Source: Enterococcus sp. MMGLQ5-1 (GTDB taxonomy: Bacteria > Bacillota > Bacilli > Lactobacillales > Streptococcaceae). From it: DNA of 64,000 nucleotides. The number at the start of each line of letters is the position of its first letter. The first letter of the stretch is position 1. The notes under the pieces were generated by a model. The model was not told the origin of the DNA. It did no database searches and saw only the letters and a program-made list of their open reading frames with translations. The DNA lies in contig NZ_JABJXU010000001.1 in NCBI RefSeq assembly GCF_013155265.1, positions 62,001 through 126,000 of the forward strand, in the 5' to 3' direction. Shown here one piece after another: positions 53,722 to 61,121 of the stretch. Made by a program: the position numbers and the translations under genes.

Positions 53722-54171
53722 TATTACTCTCCCTAAGTCATTATAATAGTAAATATACTATATTTTCTATTGTTAATGAAGACAATTGATTAATAGAAAG
53801 CAATAAATTTATAATACATTGAAAGCTTTGTTAGTTGATGGATAGTCTAGAATCGTTAAAAGAGGCTGTAATTGTTTTCTAAGATCAAGAAAAATGATCC
53901 AATAAACTAATTTATTAATTCAGCATACAGTATTTTCTTGATTTGTCTTCATTATTTATAGCTTGTATCATGAAGATAAGAGATGATTTATCATAAATAA
54001 AGTTATTTTATTTATAAAATTTGGTGGAGCTAGTATAATGATTTTAGCTTTTCATGAAAATGTGATGCTTTGATTGTATGTTTTAATTACAAAATAGCCA
54101 TCTCCTGCGTGATGGTTTTTTGGTTGAATAGTAGATTGAATAAAATTAACGATAAGAAAAGGGGGAATTTT
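53722..54171. other. Intergenic region with a terminator hairpin
   Basis: 450 bp, AT-rich. CCATC-TCCTGCGT-GATGG followed by TTTTTTGG at 54101-54123 is a terminator-like hairpin. TATAAT at about 54035 upstream could give a very short transcript. No gene is visible. Confidence 0.4.
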
Positions 54172-54501
54172 ATGAAATGGAATAAATATATATTTATTTT
54201 TTTCGTATCACTTGTATGCCAGTTTGGAATTATGTTGATTGCATATAAAAATCAAAAAATATTAGGAGTCATATATATTTTAATTACATTTATATGGTGC
54301 TGTATAAATGCGTATAAATTTAAATCTGAAGAAACAGAAGAAGAGTGGGTTGCACGCTTGAAGAAGGTGGATTATACACCCTTAATCGGTATTATATTCT
54401 TTTTTTTACCTGGCTATAATCATTTATATTATTTATTATTTCCAACCATTTTTATTGCCAGTATTGCTGCAATAATTTTAAAACGAGAGCTAAAAGGCTG
54501 A
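54172..54501 (+). CDS. Small membrane protein, four TM segments
   Basis: The ATG at 54172 follows AAAAGGGGGAA. 109 residues starting MKWNKYIFIFFVSLVCQFGI: TM at about 5-24, 29-47, 69-86 and 88-104, with a charged middle EETEEEWVARLKKVDY. Not recognised. A terminator overlaps the stop codon. Confidence 0.55.
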   Translation: MKWNKYIFIFFVSLVCQFGIMLIAYKNQKILGVIYILITFIWCCINAYKFKSEETEEEWVARLKKVDYTPLIGIIFFFLPGYNHLYYLLFPTIFIASIAAIILKRELKG

Positions 54502-54521
54502 ATTAATCAGTCTTTTTTGCT
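54492..54521 (+). terminator. Terminator after the small membrane gene
   Basis: AAAAGGCTGA, loop, TCAGTCTTTTTT. Confidence 0.75.
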
Positions 54522-54595
54522 TGCAATTTTAGAAATTCAGGTTATAATTTTGTTGTGGTCGTTTCAATAATATTGAAATAGAGGAGGCTGGTTAT

Positions 54596-54979
54596 ATGAA
54601 ATCACATGAGGCGCATATCAGAGAAATTGCAAATGACCCCTTAATTCGTGATTATCACGATAGGGGGATGCTGAAGTGGCAGGGGATGTATTTATCTGAA
54701 CAGACAACGATGCTTAAGCAGATGAAAGAGAAGGATTGTCATGTTGTTTATCGCTATGAGCCAATGAAAACGAGAGATATAATGGATTTACTATATTTTG
54801 CTTTTGCGCATACCAAGCCTATCCTTGCTCAAGTTGGTGAAATAGACCTAGGCTGGAATCAACAGGATTATATAATAGGTATTGTTAATGGATTTGATGA
54901 AGAAAAGGTATTTATAGACAATAAATCTTATGAAATTGAAGAAATTGAGTATGTTGAGATGTACAAAAAAATTAGGTAA
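54596..54979 (+). CDS. YolD-like domain protein
   Basis: 127 residues. DYHDRGMLKWQGMYLSEQTTML matches the YolD-family core (DRGM-x-KW-x5-L-x-E). YolD-like proteins accompany Y-family UV-repair polymerases (UvrX/ImpB) on phages, plasmids and chromosomes; no polymerase is adjacent here. A second strand-rich half (QVGEIDLGWNQQDYIIGIVNGFDEEKVFI) is typical too. Confidence 0.75.
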   Translation: MKSHEAHIREIANDPLIRDYHDRGMLKWQGMYLSEQTTMLKQMKEKDCHVVYRYEPMKTRDIMDLLYFAFAHTKPILAQVGEIDLGWNQQDYIIGIVNGFDEEKVFIDNKSYEIEEIEYVEMYKKIR

Positions 54980-55175
54980 TTCAACTTTATATTTAGTAAA
55001 ATCAACAGGTATAAAATTGTTGAGCGGTCAAAAATAGCTTGGAGTTAAATGTGTTTTTGACTTCTAAGATACGGATACTGATGTAATTAATTGAGCAGGC
55101 TTCGATGGTTTGGTAGCTACAGTTCGATAAGCCAAGCTATATGTTCGCCAGTAATTGATAATTTATAATTATTAT

Positions 55176-55215
55176 CCCTATCAACATTTGATTACGGGGA
55201 TTTTTGTTTGACATA
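55176..55215 (+). terminator. Terminator-like hairpin
   Basis: ATCCC, an interior loop and GGGAT followed by TTTTG, in the gap after the YolD-like gene. Confidence 0.45.
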
Positions 55216-55254
55216 ATGCCTGATTATTGATAATGATAGTTAAGAGGTGATTAA

Positions 55255-55620
55255 ATGCTGGAAAACATTATTAATGCATATGAAAATCGATTAAGAGAAG
55301 CAATGATTCGTAGCGATATTGAAGAATTAAATCAACTATTAGCAGATGATTTAAAATTTGTCGGTCATTTTGGTCAAGTAATTACTAAAGAAGATGATAT
55401 AAGATCACATCAATCTAGAGATTTTAAGATGGAAAGCATCGTGATAAACAGTCAAGATATATATATGATAGATGCTGCTGTTATCACAATTAGTGACGTT
55501 CAATTAGGGATATCAATCGGCGACCAGAATATTTTAGATCACTTAATATATACAAGAGTTTGGCAAAAAATAAACAATGATTGGAAAGTTATAAGAGGGC
55601 AAGCCACTCAGGTAAAATAG
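55255..55620 (+). CDS. NTF2-like (SnoaL/DUF4440) protein
   Basis: 121 residues. MLENIINAYENRLREAMIRSDIEELNQLLADDLKFVGHFG is the typical start of the NTF2-like cone fold, with RVWQKINNDWKVIRGQATQV as the last strand. Members may be small hydrolases, isomerases or binding proteins. AGAGGTG precedes the ATG. No informative neighbour. Confidence 0.8.
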   Translation: MLENIINAYENRLREAMIRSDIEELNQLLADDLKFVGHFGQVITKEDDIRSHQSRDFKMESIVINSQDIYMIDAAVITISDVQLGISIGDQNILDHLIYTRVWQKINNDWKVIRGQATQVK

Positions 55621-56136
55621 TTTTGATTTGCTTTAAGTCTCGTTTAGGCTCAGCCCTATATTATTAACTCATCCCAAATAATTAATCTTTTTCATAAACT
55701 CCTTCCACTATCAGAGATGATGGTGGTTTTTTTGGCTCAGTGTCAAATTGGACTGATTTTACTAAAATGATCAAGCTGGATATTAGGCATCCGTTTTAGG
55801 ATGATTGTCTCTTTTTTTACTATTGTCAATTATCTCCAAAAAATTGCATAGCAATTTGAGTCGACTATTTAAAAAATGAATTCATGTAGTTTGTGCTGCT
55901 TGATTGTGAAAAGGGCATTCTTTGCCGGAAAGATTGGATTATTTGCAATATAAGGGTGGTTTCGTTTCAGGACGATATGTCCCTTTTATCATCTCAAGAC
56001 AAATAGAAATTAGTCCGAAATATTTATCAGTTCAATTTATTATAGAGGCATTTTTTGCCTGCCTAGATAGTTTGAAGGTATTCTGATAAGATATAAATAT
56101 GATTAAATACTATTCTAAGAGAATAGAGGAGGAATT
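55621..56136. other. Intergenic region with a terminator and a gene relic
   Basis: CCACTATC...GATGGTGG followed by seven T (about 55706-55735) is a terminator. Between 55913 and 56086 a 57-codon frame without start codon reads LPERLDYLQYKGGFVSGRY and VPFIISRQIEISPKYLSVQ, coherent protein-like sequence of unknown family, probably the end of a lost gene. Confidence 0.4.
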
Positions 56137-57288
56137 ATGAAAAAAAGATATCTTTCAGGTGTTCTATTATTGTTATTAACTATATTTTCTGTCAGCTTCT
56201 TAAATTCAATTCAGGTTTCTGCAGCAGAAAAAATGACTCAAGTGACATACAATTTTGTTGATTTTACTTCATTAACTCCTGAGCAAGAGAAGCAGATTGT
56301 GAGTGGTAATCCAAAGGAAGTAGCTTCAACGGATACAATAGATTATTGGTTAGTCTATAAGAAAGTTTCAGCACAATCAATTGAAAGTAATATTAGTACA
56401 GCCTCTTTGAAAGCGCTACCTAAAACTAATGAATATAAAAGTGAAAATTTATATCTTATACTTGGTGCAATGTTTATGCTTTCAGCAATTGGATTATTTA
56501 TCTGGAAGAGAAAGACAATTAAAATATTACTTGTTATTTTAATTGGCAGTACGGTAATGGGGGCTACCTCAGTATTCGCAGATGTAACGACAATAAAGAA
56601 TGCATTTACTGAGCAGATTGTTATGAATACTCAGATTTCTCATATACCAGAATTGATCAATGGTTATGAATATGTTGGTTATATTTCTACGGCTGCTGAT
56701 TTACCTGTTCAAACCGGACAAGTGACTGTTAGGTATGCTGATCAAGGTGGTCAGCCAATTGCAGATGATGCTGTCCTTACAGGAACCATTGGTACTATCT
56801 ATACGACAGCAGTCAAAAATTTTGATAATTATGAACTCGAAAGCATTCAAGGTAGTGAATCTGGAACATTTACAAGAGAAAATCAAGTCGTTACATATGT
56901 TTATGCACAGATTGGGACGATTAAAACTGTAATCGATTCATCATTAACGGCTAATTCAGAAGGACAATATAGTGTTCTAAATCCATATTATGACCCTGAG
57001 GACCCAGATAGCTTAAGCAGTATATGGGTTACTCCCGTCCGCTACGTCCTTGATGCAGACAGAACTAAAATTATTGGAGGTCAAAGCTATCGAGATAAAG
57101 TAGGCAATTTGTTTAGCTTTCCTGAAGAATATGAGGAATTTGCTGCAGTTGGTTTCTATTATATTGATAGCAAGGGTATTGAGCGATATGAGAGTAATGG
57201 TATCTTTTATAATGGCATGTCTGCTATACCTACTTCATTTTTAGCACAAGAGCAAACCATAACAATCTATCTTGGGCAACCGGGCTAG
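56137..57288 (+). CDS. Surface protein with an internal sortase signal and a MucBP-type domain
   Basis: 383 residues, AGAGGAGGAA before the ATG. Residues 1-30 are a signal peptide (cut near VSAA). A short ectodomain (31-93) follows. Residues 94-126 are a full sortase signal: LPKTN at 94-98, a hydrophobic segment (105-122) and KRK. The frame does not stop there: a second hydrophobic segment (130-147) ending SVFA-DV looks like another signal-peptidase site, and then comes an exported-type region with a MucBP-like domain (about 194-258: VTVRYADQGGQPIADD) and a C-terminal domain. One polypeptide may thus give two surface products. A fusion of two former genes is the alternative; bases show no break. 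Confidence 0.8.
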   Translation: MKKRYLSGVLLLLLTIFSVSFLNSIQVSAAEKMTQVTYNFVDFTSLTPEQEKQIVSGNPKEVASTDTIDYWLVYKKVSAQSIESNISTASLKALPKTNEYKSENLYLILGAMFMLSAIGLFIWKRKTIKILLVILIGSTVMGATSVFADVTTIKNAFTEQIVMNTQISHIPELINGYEYVGYISTAADLPVQTGQVTVRYADQGGQPIADDAVLTGTIGTIYTTAVKNFDNYELESIQGSESGTFTRENQVVTYVYAQIGTIKTVIDSSLTANSEGQYSVLNPYYDPEDPDSLSSIWVTPVRYVLDADRTKIIGGQSYRDKVGNLFSFPEEYEEFAAVGFYYIDSKGIERYESNGIFYNGMSAIPTSFLAQEQTITIYLGQPG

Positions 57289-57356
57289 TAATGAGTGCTT
57301 CAATAATTATTTAATTTAAACTAATAATTCTTATTTTGGAATGTGGCTTCAATTTT

Positions 57357-57392
57357 AAAAGGCTGAAATTAATCAGCCTTTTTTTTGATAGC
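57357..57392. terminator. Bidirectional terminator between the surface protein and tRNA-Ser
   Basis: AAAAGGCTGA (57357-57366) and TCAGCCTTTT (57373-57382), with T-runs in both directions. Confidence 0.85.
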
Positions 57393-57460
57393 ATATGTAT
57401 TTCGTGTGTACTAAATGATTTAGAACACTTATATATTAATGCTTTAAAAGTTTGTCATAA

Positions 57461-57547
57461 GGAAAGTAGGGGATTTGAACCCCTGCACCACATTTCTGCG
57501 GTTCGACGGATTTCGAGTCCGTTGCATTACCACTCTGCCAACTTTCC
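57461..57547 (-). tRNA. tRNA-Ser(CGA)
   Basis: Read on the minus strand: a 7-bp acceptor stem GGAAAGT/ACTTTCC, D arm with GGCAGAGTGG, anticodon stem ACGGA/TCCGT with loop CTCGAAA (anticodon CGA at 57513-57515), long variable arm CCGCA-GAAA-TGTGG typical of serine tRNA, and T arm AGGGG-TTCAAAT-CCCCT. CCA is not encoded. The discriminator position (57460) would be U, where serine tRNAs normally have G. It reads UCG codons. Confidence 0.9.
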
Positions 57548-57586
57548 CAAAAAACAGGAAGCATAAATTATTTGTTCCAAAGTATT

Positions 57587-57614
57587 ATTCTACGCTTTAT
57601 GAAAAATATTGCAA
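57587..57614 (-). promoter_or_regulatory. Promoter of tRNA-Ser
   Basis: On the minus strand TTGCAA (57614-57609), 16-bp spacer, TAGAAT (57592-57587), about 40 bp before the tRNA. Confidence 0.5.
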
Positions 57615-57781
57615 CAAAATTTATAATAAAATAATGATGACTCTATCTTTCTTTTTTTACTGCTGAATTTTAAAAATAAAATGCTTTAAGTCGTTTATCT
57701 AATAACCGCCAGATATGGTAAAATAAGAGAGAATAGTTTGCAATTTCAAATTTTTATTCATTTAGATAGATTGGAGAACAG

Positions 57782-58654
57782 TTGCAGGGAACGATCATAA
57801 AATCATTAAGTGGCTTTTATTACATTGAACATCAAGGAGAGGTATATCAGACCAGAGGACGTGGTAATTTTAGAAAGCGAAAGATTACACCTTTAGTGGG
57901 TGATTATTGTGAATTTGAGTCAACGAGCATTACAGATGGCTATTTATTGGAAATATTACCCAGAAAAAATGAATTAATTAGACCGCCAGTTGCCAATGTT
58001 GATATTGGTGTTGTTGTGATTAGTGCTGTTGAACCAAAATTTTCTAGCAATTTACTGGATAGATTCCTAGTTATTCTGGAATCTAAAAGTATTCAACCAA
58101 TAATCTATATTTCTAAAACAGACTTGGTCACTAATCAAGCAGATATGATCGTCATGCAAAAGGAATATCAAAAAATTGGCTATCAGGTTTGTTTGGATTA
58201 CTCAGAATTAGAAGCAATAAAATCGGAATTTACAGATAAAATTACTGTTTTTATTGGTCAAACGGGTGCTGGGAAATCAACATTGATTAATCAAATTGAC
58301 GAGCAGCTCAATCTGGCAACCGGAGCAATTTCTAAGCATTTGGGACGGGGTAAGCATACAACACGCCATGTTGAGCTACATGAGGTTTTGGGTGGTTTAA
58401 TTGCAGATACTCCGGGTTTTTCATCAATTGATTTACGCGAGATTGAAGCCAATCAATTAGCAGGCTACTTCATTGAAATTTCAGAATATGGGCGTTTGTG
58501 TAAATTTCGTGCTTGTACGCATACGCATGAGCCGGATTGTGCTGTTAAAAAAGCAGTTGAGCATCAGGAAATCGCCACCTTTAGATATGAAAATTACTTA
58601 CAGCTATTAAATGAAATAGAGCAAAGAAAACCGGTTTATAATAAAAGAAAGTAG
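57782..58654 (+). CDS. rsgA: Ribosome small-subunit GTPase RsgA
   Basis: 290 residues, TTG start with GGAG upstream; the protein then begins MQGTIIKSLSGFYYI as in relatives. OB fold (1-70), circularly permuted GTPase with G4-type SKTD first, then G1 GQTGAGKS and G3 DTPGF, and a C-terminal zinc finger CKFRACTHTHEPDC. It assists late assembly of the 30S subunit. First of rsgA-rpe-thiN. Confidence 0.95.
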   Translation: MQGTIIKSLSGFYYIEHQGEVYQTRGRGNFRKRKITPLVGDYCEFESTSITDGYLLEILPRKNELIRPPVANVDIGVVVISAVEPKFSSNLLDRFLVILESKSIQPIIYISKTDLVTNQADMIVMQKEYQKIGYQVCLDYSELEAIKSEFTDKITVFIGQTGAGKSTLINQIDEQLNLATGAISKHLGRGKHTTRHVELHEVLGGLIADTPGFSSIDLREIEANQLAGYFIEISEYGRLCKFRACTHTHEPDCAVKKAVEHQEIATFRYENYLQLLNEIEQRKPVYNKRK

Positions 58655-58660
58655 GAAAAA

Positions 58661-59320
58661 ATGAACATGAAAATTGCACCGTCGATCTTAAGTGCGGATT
58701 TTGCGAATCTACAGCGTGATATTGAACTAGTTGAAGCTGCAGGCGCAGACTATATCCATGTGGATGTTATGGATGGCCACTTCGTAAATAATATTACGCT
58801 AGGACCAAATATTGTTTCCGCAATTCGACCAGTTACTAAATTACCCTTAGATTGTCACCTGATGATCGCTAATCCTGAAAAATATATCAATGATTTTGCG
58901 AAGGCTGGTGCCGATATTATTACGATTCACGTTGAGGCAACGAATCATATCTATGGCGCTTTGCAACAAATTAAAACTGCCGGCTCAAAACCAGCCGTTG
59001 TTTTAAATCCAGGCACACCAATTTCAAGTATTATTGATGTCTTACATTTAGTAGACCAAGTCTTGGTAATGACTGTTAACCCAGGCTTTGGTGGACAAAG
59101 CTTTATCTATGAATGCTTAGAAAAGGTTGCCTTTTTAGCCCAATATAAAAAAGAGCATCAGCTGAATTTTGATATTGAGGTTGATGGTGGGGTGGATGAT
59201 CAAACGATTTCAGCCTGTCAAAAGGCTGGTGCAAATATTTTTGTTGCAGGGAGTTATATTTATAATGCTAATAATCCAGCCAAGCAAATTGCGCAATTAA
59301 AGGCTAAGCTTAATGACTAA
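58661..59320 (+). CDS. rpe: Ribulose-phosphate 3-epimerase
   Basis: 219 residues, TIM barrel. APSILSADFANL, HVDVMDGHFVNNITLGP (metal His/Asp), DCHLMI, MTVNPGFGGQSFI and DIEVDGGV are all present. It interconverts ribulose-5-phosphate and xylulose-5-phosphate. 6 bp after rsgA and overlapping thiN by 8 nt. Confidence 0.95.
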   Translation: MNMKIAPSILSADFANLQRDIELVEAAGADYIHVDVMDGHFVNNITLGPNIVSAIRPVTKLPLDCHLMIANPEKYINDFAKAGADIITIHVEATNHIYGALQQIKTAGSKPAVVLNPGTPISSIIDVLHLVDQVLVMTVNPGFGGQSFIYECLEKVAFLAQYKKEHQLNFDIEVDGGVDDQTISACQKAGANIFVAGSYIYNANNPAKQIAQLKAKLND

Positions 59321-59957
59321 AGTGGTTATTATTGTTGCTGGAATGGTTGATTATTTGCCACGCGAGGAAGCCATATATATTGGTGTTGACTATGGCGCTT
59401 TATTTTTAGTTAATAATCAATTTCCAGTTGCTTTTTCGGTTGGAGATTATGATTCACTGACTGTTCAAGAGTTCAATTTGATTAAACAGCAAATACCAGA
59501 AATTCATCAAACGATAGCAGAAAAAGACGAGACTGATACACAGCTTGCTTTGCGTTTAGCTATAGAAAGATATCCACAAGCAAAATTTATCATTTATGGC
59601 GGAACAGGTGGTCGTTTAGATCATTTTTTGGCTAATTTATTTTTACCGCTGGAACCGCGCTTCAAGCCATTTGCTGAACAAATAGAAATGTTTGATGCTC
59701 AAAACAAAATTCGTTATTTTTTACAGGGAACTCATCATTTAACACCAAATACAGCATATCGTTATTTGGCATTTATTCCATTGATTGCAACGAGCAGCTT
59801 TGAAATAAGTGGCGCCAGATATGAATTAGAAAAAACAGATGTGTTAGTGCCAACGAGCTATGCGAGCAACGAGTTTATCGGTCAACCTGTGACCTTTAGT
59901 TTTTCTGAAGGTCTTGTTTGTGTAATTGAAAGCAATGATAGAACTAAGTTGAGGTAA
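59313..59957 (+). CDS. thiN: Thiamine pyrophosphokinase
   Basis: 214 residues. GVDYGALFL, VGDYDSL, EKDETDTQLAL and YGGTGGRLDHFLANL are the substrate and Mg-ATP sites of the family. It makes thiamine diphosphate from thiamine. The order rsgA-rpe-thiN is conserved across Firmicutes. Confidence 0.94.
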   Translation: MTKVVIIVAGMVDYLPREEAIYIGVDYGALFLVNNQFPVAFSVGDYDSLTVQEFNLIKQQIPEIHQTIAEKDETDTQLALRLAIERYPQAKFIIYGGTGGRLDHFLANLFLPLEPRFKPFAEQIEMFDAQNKIRYFLQGTHHLTPNTAYRYLAFIPLIATSSFEISGARYELEKTDVLVPTSYASNEFIGQPVTFSFSEGLVCVIESNDRTKLR

Positions 59958-59960
59958 TAC

Positions 59961-61121
59961 ATGAAATTTTTACATATTGCAGATTTACATTTAGATCGGG
60001 CATTTGAGGGGATCACAGCTGAAAATCTTCCTGATCGGACAATTATTTGGCATGATATCGTTGCTGCGGCAATTGAAAATCAGGTCGACTTTGTTATCTT
60101 AGCAGGAGATAATTTTCATCAAAGTCGTCCATCGTTTATGATTCAAAAATTATTTTTTGACGGCCTAAAAAAACTAGAAGAAAAATCAATTGCTGTATTT
60201 TTAATTTTTGGCAATCATGATTATATTCGTAAAAATCAAATGATTGAAGCCTTTCCACGTAATGTCTATGCGGTAATGGGAGAAGCTGTCGAAACAACGA
60301 CCTTAAGTCTGACTTCTGGAGAAACTGTTGCGATTTCAGGGTTTTCATATCAGCAGCCCTGGATTAATGAGTCAAAAGCATCTGAATTTCCAGTAAGATC
60401 GACAGCCGATTTTCATATTGGCGTTTATCATGGAGAATTAGGTAGTGCAAACTATGCACCATTTACATTAACTGAGTTGAATGAAAAAAATTACGATTAT
60501 TGGGCCTTGGGACATATTCATGTGCCAACTCAGCTTGCAGATAATATTTATTATTCAGGTACGCCTTTAGGACATAATCGAAAGGAAACAAGCTCAGGTG
60601 TTAATTTAGTTAAGCTTACAAAAACAGAATTAAGTGTTGAAGCGTTGAATTTAGCAAAAGTAATTTGGCGGGACTTGATAATTCCTCTGCAATCGACAGC
60701 TTTAGACAGTGCAATTTTAGAGATTAATCAAGCAATTTTAGCTGAGGCGCAGTCAAATACTCAAACTATTTTCTTCTCGATATTGCTAGAAGAAGTTGGG
60801 GACTATGCCGAAGAATTAGTGAGGCGGCTTCAATCTGGCGAATTGCAGGAGCTCCTCAGTGCTTATACAAAGCAATTAGTGGTTAAAATTAAAATTCTTA
60901 GTTTTAAGCTGGAACAATCAAGAACTGAACTACCTCTTTCCTTAGAAAGGCTAGAGCATTTAATTGCTCAACTAGATTTAAATCAGCTTGTATTGCCATT
61001 ATCAAATAATAAAATAATTCAAGATAATCACCTGATAGAAGACACAATGTTATCGGAGATTAAAGAGGAGATTGGACAGCAATTACGACTAGATTTTGAT
61101 TTTAAGGAGGTGGATGAATGA
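59961..61121 (+). CDS. yhaO: Metallophosphoesterase, SbcD/YhaO-like DNA repair exonuclease
   Basis: 386 residues. Calcineurin-type phosphoesterase motifs: HIADLHLDRAF, ILAGDNFH, FGNHDYI, GVYHGELG and WALGHIHVP. The C-terminal part is helical and probably contacts the ATPase partner. Overlaps yhaN by 4 nt, so the two form an SbcCD/Mre11-Rad50-like pair. The exact substrate is not established. Confidence 0.9.
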   Translation: MKFLHIADLHLDRAFEGITAENLPDRTIIWHDIVAAAIENQVDFVILAGDNFHQSRPSFMIQKLFFDGLKKLEEKSIAVFLIFGNHDYIRKNQMIEAFPRNVYAVMGEAVETTTLSLTSGETVAISGFSYQQPWINESKASEFPVRSTADFHIGVYHGELGSANYAPFTLTELNEKNYDYWALGHIHVPTQLADNIYYSGTPLGHNRKETSSGVNLVKLTKTELSVEALNLAKVIWRDLIIPLQSTALDSAILEINQAILAEAQSNTQTIFFSILLEEVGDYAEELVRRLQSGELQELLSAYTKQLVVKIKILSFKLEQSRTELPLSLERLEHLIAQLDLNQLVLPLSNNKIIQDNHLIEDTMLSEIKEEIGQQLRLDFDFKEVDE

